Shown here: positions 25,185-33,856 of the stretch, piece after piece
Numbering within the stretch: position 1 is the stretch's first letter
Layout: each line of letters starts with the position of its first letter
DNA from: Geothrix edaphica
Lineage (GTDB): Bacteria > Acidobacteriota > Holophagae > Holophagales > Holophagaceae
NCBI RefSeq assembly: GCF_030268045.1
Contig: NZ_BSDC01000003.1
Span: 372,001 to 436,000, forward strand
Length of the DNA stretch: 64,000 nt
Direction of reading: 5' to 3'
The notes under the pieces: model-generated
What the model saw: only the letters and a program-made list of their open reading frames with translations
Databases searched by the model: none
Told to the model about the DNA's origin: nothing
Made by a program: the position numbers and the translations under genes

Positions 25185-25343
25185 ATGACCACCCACACCC
25201 ACCCCCATCCTCATGGTCATGCCCATTTCCATCCGCAGGTGCCCCTGACGCGGTTCGCCTTAGATCATCCCTACGCCGCCGAATGGACCCTGGTGATCCT
25301 CGGCACCCTGGCCGCCCTGCTGCTCTGGTACTGGAACCGCTGA
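25185..25343 (+). CDS. 52-residue His-rich membrane protein (twin 2)
   Basis: The N-terminus has His at every second position from 4 to 16 (HTHPHPHGHAHFH), a clear metal-binding pattern, followed by a linker and one membrane helix (EWTLVILGTLAALLLWYW, residues 33-50). GGAGG precedes ATG 25185. It is paralogous to the 38-residue protein 92 bp upstream in both its C-terminal helix and its leader. Likely bound to zinc, nickel or copper (inference). It ends 67 bp before tRNA-Val. Confidence 0.6.
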   Translation: MTTHTHPHPHGHAHFHPQVPLTRFALDHPYAAEWTLVILGTLAALLLWYWNR

Positions 25344-25369
25344 AACGACCTGCCACCCCGCCTGGAGGC

Positions 25370-25397
25370 TCGACAGCCGCCCCCGTTCCGCTAGAAT
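25370..25397 (+). promoter_or_regulatory. Sigma70-type promoter of tRNA-Val
   Basis: TCGACA (25370-25375) and TAGAAT (25392-25397) are separated by 16 bp. The -10 box lies 12 bp before the tRNA 5' end, giving a very short leader as expected for a tRNA transcript. Confidence 0.55.
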
Positions 25398-25409
25398 GGA
25401 GTTTCGCGC

Positions 25410-25574
<165 letters not shown>

Positions 25575-25629
25575 CGGAGGCGCTCCAGTGGAGCGCCGGA
25601 GACGCTTGGCCGCGGGGCCAGCCGCGCGC

Positions 25630-25745
25630 CGGTTCGAGACCGCCCGCGCCAACCAAGATCGGCCGCCGAAAGGCGGCCTTTTCTGTATCTCCAATCGCGC
25701 GGTCTCGGACCGCCGAGAAGCAGCGGCGGCCCGGTAGCGGCCCGG
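25630..25745 (+). repeat. 116-bp direct repeat, copy 2 (orphan tRNA tail plus terminator)
   Basis: Identical to copy 1 but with only the last 26 bases of the tRNA (T-arm, acceptor 3' strand and CCA), so it is not a functional tRNA. The 55-bp spacer before it contains the palindrome GGCGCTCC-AGT-GGAGCGCC. The arrangement resembles the duplicated tRNA 3' end left by integration, but nothing large enough to be an element lies between, so slippage or a tandem duplication is more likely. Confidence 0.85.
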
Positions 25746-25755
25746 GTGGAACCGA

Positions 25756-25980
25756 TCAGGCCCGGGTCATGGCCTGGCCGCTCTTCGCGATGACCTTGTC
25801 GGCGGCGGCCTGGATCTGGCTGCGGGACTCCGCGTCATGGAGGCCAGTGGCCAGGTCGCGGAGCGCCAGCGCAATGAGGATCTGGGTGGTGGGGCGCTTC
25901 CCCCACTCGGGGTCCTCCCAGTGGCCATGGAACCAGTCCGTCAGGCGAAGCAGGAAATCCAGGGCGGCTTTGGACAACAT
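25756..25980 (-). CDS. Small helical protein of unknown function (74 aa)
   Basis: 74 residues, starting MLSKAALDFLLRLTDWFHGHW, mostly alpha-helical, with no Cys and no membrane helix. AGGAGG lies five bases before ATG 25980, which is why the longer frame from 26190 was not used. It lies between the tRNA repeat and the outer-membrane protein gene, apparently as a single-gene unit. Family not recognised. Confidence 0.6.
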   Translation of the reverse strand: MLSKAALDFLLRLTDWFHGHWEDPEWGKRPTTQILIALALRDLATGLHDAESRSQIQAAADKVIAKSGQAMTRA

Positions 25981-26258
25981 GGGGTCCTCCTGAAACCGGG
26001 TTGCCAGTGGGACGCCGCCATGGCCGCAACCCATTCGCGACAGCGGCGATTGGAGATCCGGACCACCCAAACCCAGGCAACTGGTCCTGGATGGATCCAG
26101 AACGAAGGCCGCCAATATGGGTCCCTGCTCAGACCTGAGAAGAAAAAACAGGTGAACGGTCGTTTTTGGGCTCCCAGCGGTAGAGGTCACCCTTCCCGGG
26201 TGGAACCACGCCCGGGGGACTGCCCTCCCGCTTCAACGGCCCGGAGCCTGGCCATCCC
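25981..26258. other. Intergenic region of 278 bp
   Basis: Contains the leader of the 74-residue gene and the downstream end of the outer-membrane protein gene. A locally A-rich stretch (GAAGAAAAAACAGG, about 26138-26151) could belong to a minus-strand promoter. No gene and no clear terminator seen. Confidence 0.5.
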
Positions 26259-29200
26259 TCAGAACTGGAACCCCGCCGAGATCAGCAGGCTCTTCAGCTG
26301 GGTATCGCGCTCTTCCTCGCTGCGGGGGCGGCCGATGATGCGCTTCCAGTCGGCGGCGTACTCCAGCTTGAGGGGGAAGCCCAGCTTCAGGATGATGCCG
26401 ACGCCCAGGGTGGTGCGGAGCGCCGGAAACCTCGACAGGGCATCCTTCTCAGGATTCAGGCTGCGGTAGACCTGGCCGCTGTCGGCGAAGACCTCGGCCC
26501 ACACGCTCTGCATGCCGAAGAAGGGGAAGCGGTATTCCAGGTTCATGACCACCAGGGCCTGGCCCCCCAGCGGGATGGGATGGGCGAGCTTGTTGCCCAG
26601 CGAGTCCGTGCGCTGGATGTCCCCCAGCATGTCCGGCTCCACGCCGCGCACCGTGAAGGAGCCGCCGCCGAAGAACCGCTCGGACAGCGGCAGATCCTTG
26701 GCGGACTGCGCGGTGGGCCGGGCGAGCCCCAGGCGGGCGCTGACCATGAAGACGCCGTGCTCCGCGTGGAAGCCCACGGGCCAGTTCCACTGGTGGCGCA
26801 GGTCCAGCTTCACGAAGCTGCTGTTGGTGGAGGTCCCGAACACCTGGTTGGCCAGCTCCAGCCGCCCCAGGAAGAAGGTGCCCTGGGTGGGATCGTAGGG
26901 CCGGTCCCGGCGGTCCACCACCACCTGGAGGTAGGGCGCGGAGATGATGCTCCGGGCCGGGGTCCGCGCCAACAGGAAGAGATCCTGGTCGGCGAGCAGC
27001 GGCACGCCGTCGCTGTCCGTGTTGGAGGCCACCTCGACCCGCTCGAAGCGGTAGCCGAACTGGACCACCTGCACGGGGCTGATCTTCCATTCCAGGCTCG
27101 GCGTGAACCGCCGGCGACGGGCGAAGAAGGCGGCCTGGGCCTCCTCGATGTAGGCGCCCTCGACCCGGAAGCGTGTGCGGGGCGCCAGCAGGGAATCCAG
27201 CGACCCGGGAAGGAACCAGGGATCGGTGTAGCCGATGCTGTAGCTGTCCACGGACCGCTTGATGTCGCCGGTGGGGAAGGCCCGCCGCAGGAAGGGGCTG
27301 TCGAGGGTCTGGTCCCCGGCCCGCAAGCCGAAATCCAGGGACCGCCCCATGCCGCCCACGTTCAGGCGCTGGGCGTTCAGCCCGAAGTGATAGCCCTGCG
27401 TGTTGTCATAGCCGAACGATTCGGTGAACACCCAGGGATTCCGCTCCTGTAGGCGCAGACCCAGATCCCCGCGCTGCCAGGGCTCCTTCTCCTGGCCGGG
27501 GAGGTCCTTCAGGGTGAGCAGGTCCACCCGCTGGAAGGCCCCGAGTCCGCCGAGCTGGACCTGGCTCTCGTCCAGCTTCGCGGGATCCAGCGGCACACCC
27601 GCGGCCAGCCCGGTTTCACGCAGCACCGCCTCGGCGCGCGTCCGGTCGCTGCCCTGCACCACCAGCCGCCGCGTGCGGTCCAGGGGCTGCGTGGGCACCT
27701 GGAAGCGCACCACGGGCTGGGTTTCGTCGTCCTCGAAGGCGAGCTTCACCTTGGGGTTGGCCGAGCCCGCCGAGGAAAGGCGCTGGCGCAGGTCGGAGAC
27801 CACCAGGGCCAGGTCGTTCCGGACCAGGGGCAGGGCGGGCTTGAAGGTCAGGCGGGCCCCTTCGGGCGTGGTCTCGAGGGTGCCCTCAAAGCCCTGGAGG
27901 TGGCGCCGGTCCGAGCGATAGCGGGAGGTGCCGCGCACGGCCACGGGGTGGTCCGACAGCGCCAGCAGCAGGCTCTGCGCCAGGCGATCCCTGGGAAAGG
28001 CGGGGTCCGGCGGAAGCTCCAGCACCAGGGCATCCAGGAAGCGCCGCTGCCCTTCCCGGATGATGAGGCGCACCTCCACCGCGTCGCCCTTGACACCCTC
28101 CACGCGGCGGCGCACCCGCACCTCGGGGAAGCCCCTCTGGAGGTAGTAGGCCGTGAGGCGGTCCTCCAGGGCCTTCATGGCCTCGGCCTTGGCGTGGGGC
28201 GGCAGGAGGAGGAACCGCCTGGGGAGGCGCACGGCCTTCTGCAGTTCCTCTTCGGACAGCTCCCGGTTCCCCTCGAAGCGCACCACTCCCAGGACCCGCC
28301 GGGGACCGCGGACCACCGTGTAGGTGACGGTCACAGCCTCGGGCCGCTCCGCGGTGCCCGCGGTCACGACGCGGTCGTGGGATACCTGGACCTCGGGATA
28401 GCCCTGATCGCGGTAGTAGGCGGCGATCCGGCCCTCACCCTCCTCCAGGAGGCTCGGCGCGTAGCGCTCCGCCCGGGCCAGGGGCACGAACTCCGACAGC
28501 CGCGGCCGGCCCCACAGCGGGCCGAGCAGGGGCATGCCCTTGGCCTTCAAGGTGACCTTCGGCCCCGGCCGGACTTCCAGGAGGAGGGCGCTGCCATCCC
28601 CCTCGACGGGAGCGAGGCGGATGAAGCCCTCCATGCGCCGGTCCTTCACCAGCCGCTGGCGCAGGCGGCGCTGGGCCTCCCGCTGGACCAACGGCGTCCA
28701 GTGCGTGCGGCCGGGCGCGATGCCCGCGGTCTTCAGCAGGGATTCCCGGGTGTAGGGCGCGGGGTCCCCCTCGAGGCGCACCTCCCGGATGATCCTGGGC
28801 GGGCCGAGCGTGAGCGCCAGCCTCAGCTGCCGCCCTCCCGCCTCCACGGTCGCCTTCACGTCGGCCTGACGATACCCGGCCTCCCGCAGACGCTGCTCGA
28901 TGCTGCGCTCCAGGGCCGCCAGGTGCTGGGGCCCCAGACGCTGGCCCTTCCTCAGATCCGGCAGCAGGGTCTTGCGGAGGTCCCCGGGCAGGGGGTCCCC
29001 CTCCCAGCGCCACCCCGCCACCGGGGCCAGCGGTTCCAGCCGCAGGAGGATCTCGCCGTTCCCGCCGAAGGTCCCGTCCACCGTGCGATAGCGATCCACC
29101 AGGCGCACCGCCGCCAGGGCCTGCGGGAAGCCCGCCGGGTCCACCGCCTGGCCCACCTTCCAGCCGAGCGCGGCCTCCGCGAAGCGCCGGTCATCCTCGT

Positions 29201-29309
29201 CGCCGCCCACCACCTGGATGGAGGTGACTGTGCGGAGCGACACAGCCTCCTGGCCCGCGGCGGAAACCAGGGCCAGGAGGCTGCATCCGAAGGCGGCGCG
29301 GAGACGCAC
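26259..29309 (-). CDS. Outer-membrane assembly protein of the BamA/TamA (Omp85) family
   Basis: 1016 residues. A signal peptide (MRLRAAFGCSLLALVSAAG) is followed by several POTRA domains across about residues 25-600 (recognisable by blocks such as VRFEGNRELSEEELQKAV and AYYRDQGYPEVQVS) and a C-terminal 16-strand barrel. The barrel ends LKSLLISAGFQF with the terminal Phe used for recognition, and contains the surface-antigen signatures LSERFFGGGSFTVRG and LEYRFPFF. Omp85 proteins insert or secrete barrel proteins. The usual bamA neighbours are absent, so this may be a BamA paralogue or TamA-like protein. It follows the STAS gene by 4 bp. Confidence 0.88.
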   Translation of the reverse strand: MRLRAAFGCSLLALVSAAGQEAVSLRTVTSIQVVGGDEDDRRFAEAALGWKVGQAVDPAGFPQALAAVRLVDRYRTVDGTFGGNGEILLRLEPLAPVAGWRWEGDPLPGDLRKTLLPDLRKGQRLGPQHLAALERSIEQRLREAGYRQADVKATVEAGGRQLRLALTLGPPRIIREVRLEGDPAPYTRESLLKTAGIAPGRTHWTPLVQREAQRRLRQRLVKDRRMEGFIRLAPVEGDGSALLLEVRPGPKVTLKAKGMPLLGPLWGRPRLSEFVPLARAERYAPSLLEEGEGRIAAYYRDQGYPEVQVSHDRVVTAGTAERPEAVTVTYTVVRGPRRVLGVVRFEGNRELSEEELQKAVRLPRRFLLLPPHAKAEAMKALEDRLTAYYLQRGFPEVRVRRRVEGVKGDAVEVRLIIREGQRRFLDALVLELPPDPAFPRDRLAQSLLLALSDHPVAVRGTSRYRSDRRHLQGFEGTLETTPEGARLTFKPALPLVRNDLALVVSDLRQRLSSAGSANPKVKLAFEDDETQPVVRFQVPTQPLDRTRRLVVQGSDRTRAEAVLRETGLAAGVPLDPAKLDESQVQLGGLGAFQRVDLLTLKDLPGQEKEPWQRGDLGLRLQERNPWVFTESFGYDNTQGYHFGLNAQRLNVGGMGRSLDFGLRAGDQTLDSPFLRRAFPTGDIKRSVDSYSIGYTDPWFLPGSLDSLLAPRTRFRVEGAYIEEAQAAFFARRRRFTPSLEWKISPVQVVQFGYRFERVEVASNTDSDGVPLLADQDLFLLARTPARSIISAPYLQVVVDRRDRPYDPTQGTFFLGRLELANQVFGTSTNSSFVKLDLRHQWNWPVGFHAEHGVFMVSARLGLARPTAQSAKDLPLSERFFGGGSFTVRGVEPDMLGDIQRTDSLGNKLAHPIPLGGQALVVMNLEYRFPFFGMQSVWAEVFADSGQVYRSLNPEKDALSRFPALRTTLGVGIILKLGFPLKLEYAADWKRIIGRPRSEEERDTQLKSLLISAGFQF

Positions 29310-29313
29310 CGCG

Positions 29314-29649
29314 CTAGAAGCCCGCGAGGGCCTCGTCCTCGGTGTCGGTCACCTGGAAGACCGAGTGCAGACTGGTCATCTTGATGAGGCTGAAGATCTT
29401 GGAGCTCATGCCGCAGATGCGCAGCTCGCCGCCCTTGCCCTTGATCGAGGTGTAGCAGCCCACCAGCTCGCCCACGCCTGACGAATCCAGGTAGCTCACC
29501 TTGCTGAAGTTGATGACGATCTTGCGGGAGCCGTTGGTGAGCGAGGTGCGGACGGCCTCCCCCAGCTCCTGGTCGCCGTCGCCCAGGGTGATCTTCCCCT
29601 CGGGGTAGAGGATCAGCACATCGTTGTGATTTCGAGTGTTCATGATCAT
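29314..29649 (-). CDS. STAS-domain anti-sigma factor antagonist
   Basis: 111 residues, the size of a single STAS domain. The phosphorylatable Ser lies in the conserved YLDSSGVGELV segment after strand VINFSKV, as in SpoIIAA/RsbV. It would bind an anti-sigma or switch kinase in its unphosphorylated form. No RsbW-type kinase or PP2C phosphatase is nearby. GAGG five bases upstream favours ATG 29649 over 29643. It is immediately upstream of, and probably co-transcribed with, the Omp85 gene. Confidence 0.87.
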   Translation of the reverse strand: MIMNTRNHNDVLILYPEGKITLGDGDQELGEAVRTSLTNGSRKIVINFSKVSYLDSSGVGELVGCYTSIKGKGGELRICGMSSKIFSLIKMTSLHSVFQVTDTEDEALAGF

Positions 29650-29810
29650 GGGGACCTCGGGTGAGCGGCCAGTGTAGCAAGGCTGCCAAGGCCCCGCGCA
29701 ACCCACTCCTGCCTGGAATCCTCCGGCATGGATTCCCTTCCCCGGAAAACCGGCGTCCCCCGGGCCGTTTCATAGGTGGGTACACTGGAATCTTTGAAGT
29801 CCGAGGCCCC

Positions 29811-30917
29811 ATGTCCGATCAGGAACTCCAGCCCCTCGCCCCCCGCCGGAAGACCCGCCAGATCCTGGTGGGCAAGGTTCCCGTGGGCGGGGATGCCCCC
29901 ATCAGCGTCCAGAGCATGACCAAGACGGACACCCGGGACGTCGAAGCCACCGTCAACCAGATCTACGGCTACGCCAACGCCGGCTGCGAGATCGTGCGCG
30001 TGAGCGTCCCCACCAAGAAGGCTGGCGAGGTCTTCCACGAGATCTGCGACCGAAGCCCCATCCCCGTGGTGGCCGACATCCACTTCGACTACCGGCTGGC
30101 GCTGGTGGCCGCGGATGGCGGCGCCGCCTGTCTGCGCATCAATCCCGGCAACATCGGCGGCCAGGACCGGGTGAAGGCCGTGGTGGACAAGGCCGGATCC
30201 AAGGGAATTCCGATCCGCATCGGCGTCAACGGCGGCAGCCTGGAGAAGGATCTGCTCGAGAAGTTCGGCACGGCCACCCCCGAAGCCATGGTGGAGAGCG
30301 CCCTGCGCCACATTGACGTCCTGGAGCGCGAGAGTTTCCGGGACATCAAGATCAGCCTCAAGGCCAGCGACGTGGTCCGCACCGTGCAGGCCTACCGCCT
30401 GCTGGCCAAGCAGGTGGACTACCCCTTCCACCTGGGCATCACGGAGGCCGGTACGCCCTTCGGCGGCACCATCCGCTCCAGCGTCGGGATGGGCATCCTG
30501 CTGGCCGAGGGCCTGGGCGACACCATCCGCGTCTCGCTGACCGGCGACGGCGAGGACGAGTGCCGCGTGGGCCACGAAATGTTGCGGGCCCTGGCCCTGC
30601 GCTCCGGCGGCTTCCGCATGGTGAGCTGCCCCAGCTGCGGCCGGGTGCAGATCGACCTGAATCGCGTGGCGAACGAGATCGAGGAGGGCCTGAAGGCCAT
30701 CAACCACGAGAACATCACCTACGCCGTCATGGGCTGCGTGGTGAACGGGCCTGGCGAAGCCAAGGACGCCGATCTCGGCGTGGCCGGCGGCGCCGGCGAG
30801 GGCCTCATCTACCGCAAGGGCGAGCTCATCCGGAAGGTGAAGGAGGAGGACCTTGTCCCCGCCTTCCTGGAGGAGGCCCGCAAGGTCAAGGCCGAAGCGG
30901 ATGCGGCGAAGGCCTAG
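29811..30917 (+). CDS. ispG: 4-hydroxy-3-methylbut-2-en-1-yl diphosphate synthase
   Basis: 368 residues. Converts MEcPP to HMBPP in the non-mevalonate isoprenoid pathway using a [4Fe-4S] cluster. A TIM-barrel N-terminal half (VQSMTKTDTRDVEATVNQI, VADIHFDYRLA, LRINPGNIG) is followed by the cluster domain with Cys in VSCPSCGR and VMGCVVNGPGE. The length is that of the short bacterial form, without the plant-type insert. GTACACT just upstream may be its -10 box. The yidD gene overlaps its 3' end. Confidence 0.96.
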   Translation: MSDQELQPLAPRRKTRQILVGKVPVGGDAPISVQSMTKTDTRDVEATVNQIYGYANAGCEIVRVSVPTKKAGEVFHEICDRSPIPVVADIHFDYRLALVAADGGAACLRINPGNIGGQDRVKAVVDKAGSKGIPIRIGVNGGSLEKDLLEKFGTATPEAMVESALRHIDVLERESFRDIKISLKASDVVRTVQAYRLLAKQVDYPFHLGITEAGTPFGGTIRSSVGMGILLAEGLGDTIRVSLTGDGEDECRVGHEMLRALALRSGGFRMVSCPSCGRVQIDLNRVANEIEEGLKAINHENITYAVMGCVVNGPGEAKDADLGVAGGAGEGLIYRKGELIRKVKEEDLVPAFLEEARKVKAEADAAKA

Positions 30918-31215
30918 GGCGTTGGACTGGCTGGCGGCCCACCCCCTGGCGGCCATCGCGGCCTTCCTGGTGCTGGAGGCCTGCCTGCCCGTGCGCTTCC
31001 AGCCCACGGCCTGGATCTGCCGGGGCGCCATCCGCGCCTATCAGGCCACGCTGTCGGGCCACCTGCCCACCCAGTGCAAGTTCACGCCCACCTGCAGCCA
31101 CTACGGCCTGGGCTGCATCCAGAAGTACGGCACCCTGCGGGGCGGCCTGCTCACCACCTGGCGGCTCATCCGCTGCTCGCCGCTGACGAGCGGGGGCAGC
31201 GACCCCGTTCCCTAA
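30901..31215 (+). CDS. yidD: YidD-family membrane insertion factor
   Basis: 104 residues. It has the family core: Cys and Pro pattern CKFTPTCSHYGLGCIQKYG followed by GGLLTTWRLIRCSPLTSGG. YidD helps YidC insert membrane proteins. Here the protein has an N-terminal extension with a hydrophobic helix (AAHPLAAIAAFLVLEACL). It overlaps the end of ispG by 17 bp; yidC, rnpA and rpmH, its usual neighbours, are not in the window. Confidence 0.9.
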   Translation: MRRRPRALDWLAAHPLAAIAAFLVLEACLPVRFQPTAWICRGAIRAYQATLSGHLPTQCKFTPTCSHYGLGCIQKYGTLRGGLLTTWRLIRCSPLTSGGSDPVP

Positions 31216-31256
31216 CCGGCGATTCCATCCGAGGATGAAGGGTTGGAGGTCCCACC

Positions 31257-33716
31257 GTGTGCGGAATCGTGTCGCTTTGCTATGGATCAGACGTCGCCGC
31301 CATGGGGCACGAGGCCGGTGAGCTGCTGAAGCGGCTGGAATACCGCGGGTACGACTCCACGGGCGCGGCCTTCATCAGCGGCGACGGCGCCATCACGCTC
31401 CTCAAGCAGGTGGGCGCCCCCAGCCGCGTCGTGCCCGAGCTGGGCATCGACCGGCGGGCCGGCCAGCGCTTCATCGGCCAGGTGCGCTGGGCCACCTACG
31501 GCGCGGTCTCGGACATCAACAGCCAGCCCCATCACGTGCGCTGCAAGGTGGAGATGGTGGGCGCCCACAACGGCAACATCTCCAACACGGATGCGCTGAA
31601 GCCCGCCCTGACGGCCCAGGGCCACGCCGTGGTCTCCGACAACGACGGCGAGATGATCACCCACCTCACCGAACATGCCTATGCCGCCAACCTGGCCAGC
31701 CCCGCGCCGGCCCTCGCGACCTGCCGCGCGGCCTATGCCGCCGCCGGGCTGGGCGCGGCCATTCCGGACGGCGCCTTCCTCTTGATGGACGCCGCCCGCC
31801 AGGCAGATGCCCGCGCGGAGGGCTCCTACGCCGCCGCCTTCGCGGATCCCAGGGTGCCCGGCGTGGTGGCGGTGAAATCCGGCTCTTCGCTCTATGCGGG
31901 CATCGGCAGCGATGCCCATGGTGACTTCGTGGTGGTGTCGAGCGACCTCACCTCCGTGCTTTCGAAGACGCGCCTGCTCATCCCGCTGGCCGAAGGCGAG
32001 GGCATCTGGTTCACCGAGCGCGAGTACCTGATCTTCACCCTGGGCCGGGACCTCGCGTTCTCCCTGCCCCGCCCCAAGCGCTCCAAGCTCAATGTGCGCG
32101 ACACCGGCCTCCGGGCCCCGTTCCGCTACTTCATGGAGCAGGAGATCGCCTCGACGCCGGACAACCTGGACGAGGTGCTGCGGTACTACTTCCGCAGCCC
32201 CGAGACCGAGGGCCTGTTCGCCGCCTTCGAGGACCGCCAGGACCTCTGCAAGGCGCTGGTGGGCAAGGTGCTGGCGCTGTACGAGGCCGAGGGGGAGGCG
32301 GCCCTGACGAAGGCCTTTGCGGCCCTGCTGGCGGATCCGGTCCACCGGGAGCTGGCCGCCCGCGTGCAGCCCCATGCCGAGGTGCTGCGGGCCCACCGGG
32401 GCCAGCCCGTGTCCGACGAGCGGCAGCTGCTGGCGGACCTGGGCCGCCTGGATCCCCAGGCCCTGGAGGCCCTGGCCCTCTTCGACCTGCTGATCGTGTG
32501 GAAGAAGCGGCGCCGGGTGACGGGTCACCTCCAGGGCCTGGTGCAGGCCATCCGCGAGGCCCAGAAGGAGGGCGGCCGCGTCTTCCTGGTGGCCTCGGGC
32601 ACCTCGTACCACGCGGCCCTCGTGGCCGGGACCTTCTTCAACAACCTGGCGGGGGTGGCTGTCTTCCCCTGCAACCCGGGCATCTTCCGGTCCATGTACC
32701 TGAACACGCTCCAGCCCCACGACCTCCTCCTCGGCATCACCCAATCCGGCGAGACCAAGGACCTGGTGGACATCTTCACGGACGTGCGCGCCCGCGTGCC
32801 CGCCCTGCGCCGCATCTCGCTGGTGAACAACGAGAACAGCCGCATCCCCCAGGAGCTGTCCGAGTTCTACCTCCCGATCCTCTGCGGCCCCGAGATCGCC
32901 GTGGCCGCCACCAAGAGCTTCCTCAACCAGGTGGCCATCCTCTATGTGCTGGCCGCCTCCTTCTCGCTCACGGAACGCAAGATCGCCGCGAACCTGGAGC
33001 GGGCCAAGGATCTCATCACCGAGACGCTGGCCATGGTCGAGGCCGATGTGGAGGAGGCTGCGAAGCGCCTCTACCTGGAGCCCTCGCTGCACATCCTGGG
33101 CACCGGCCTCATCGGCCTGGCCCGCGAAGGCGCCCTCAAGATCCGCGAGGTGGTGCTGAACCACGCTGAGGGCTACGACGCCGCCGAGTTCAAGCACGGG
33201 CCCAACACCATCCTCGGCAAGAACACCCTGTTCTCCATCCAGGACCTGGCGGGTCTGCTGGAGGTCTACGAGCAGCGCCGGGACGGCCGCCCCTTCGCCG
33301 GCGGCATCGAGGCCCTCCAGGCCTGGCCCGAGCTGGTGGAGACACGGTTCTCCAACTACCCCCTGCTCTTCGTGTGCCCCAGCGAGGAGCGCGACATCCG
33401 CATCACCATCAGCCAGATCCACACCCACAAGATCCGCGGCGCCGACATCCTGCTCATCGCGGAGAAGAACCCGGAGCTGGCGGCGGCCGTGTCCGGCCGG
33501 CCCATGGGCCAGGACCGCTACTGGTCCAAGTACCTCGAGGTGCCCTCCAGCGGCGACGCCAACCTCTTCGTGTTCGCGGCCACCGTGGCGCTCCAGCGCC
33601 TGGCCTTCCGCATGTCGGTCCTGAAGATGGAGTACCTGGACCGGCTGGCGGTGGCGGACCATGGCGTCCATCCGGACGCGCCCAAGAACGTCTCCAAGTC
33701 CATCACCGTGGATTAA
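31257..33716 (+). CDS. Enlarged GlmS paralogue (glutaminase plus SIS domains)
   Basis: 819 residues from a GTG start with GGAGG seven bases upstream, which puts the nucleophile Cys at position 2 (MCGIVSLCYG). The glutaminase motifs (RLEYRGYDSTG, VRWATYG, AHNGNISN, DNDGEM) and both SIS domains (VASGTSYHAA, TQSGETKDLVDIF, LGTGLIGLAREGALKIRE) are present, as is the GlmS-like tail SKSITVD. Compared with GlmS there are extra segments in the glutaminase (about 135-190), a helical insert of about 150 residues after FRYFMEQEI (about 290-435), and another before the tail. It may aminate a different ketose phosphate or be a regulated GlmS; the substrate is not known. Confidence 0.85.
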   Translation: MCGIVSLCYGSDVAAMGHEAGELLKRLEYRGYDSTGAAFISGDGAITLLKQVGAPSRVVPELGIDRRAGQRFIGQVRWATYGAVSDINSQPHHVRCKVEMVGAHNGNISNTDALKPALTAQGHAVVSDNDGEMITHLTEHAYAANLASPAPALATCRAAYAAAGLGAAIPDGAFLLMDAARQADARAEGSYAAAFADPRVPGVVAVKSGSSLYAGIGSDAHGDFVVVSSDLTSVLSKTRLLIPLAEGEGIWFTEREYLIFTLGRDLAFSLPRPKRSKLNVRDTGLRAPFRYFMEQEIASTPDNLDEVLRYYFRSPETEGLFAAFEDRQDLCKALVGKVLALYEAEGEAALTKAFAALLADPVHRELAARVQPHAEVLRAHRGQPVSDERQLLADLGRLDPQALEALALFDLLIVWKKRRRVTGHLQGLVQAIREAQKEGGRVFLVASGTSYHAALVAGTFFNNLAGVAVFPCNPGIFRSMYLNTLQPHDLLLGITQSGETKDLVDIFTDVRARVPALRRISLVNNENSRIPQELSEFYLPILCGPEIAVAATKSFLNQVAILYVLAASFSLTERKIAANLERAKDLITETLAMVEADVEEAAKRLYLEPSLHILGTGLIGLAREGALKIREVVLNHAEGYDAAEFKHGPNTILGKNTLFSIQDLAGLLEVYEQRRDGRPFAGGIEALQAWPELVETRFSNYPLLFVCPSEERDIRITISQIHTHKIRGADILLIAEKNPELAAAVSGRPMGQDRYWSKYLEVPSSGDANLFVFAATVALQRLAFRMSVLKMEYLDRLAVADHGVHPDAPKNVSKSITVD

Positions 33717-33856
33717 GACAAGCAAAATAAGCACTTTGATTATGAGTTTCGAGTCATTAAAGAAAATCAGACCTTTTTAGTCAAGATGTGATTCCCCTCA
33801 CGCCTCCCAGGCCCCATCTTGGAAGTCCCGGGGACGTTCCCCACCAAGGAGCCGAC

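Noticed and set aside
31287-33734. An 815-codon minus-strand open frame opposite the GlmS paralogue
   Set aside because: Low-complexity translation; the plus-strand protein has all GlmS signatures.
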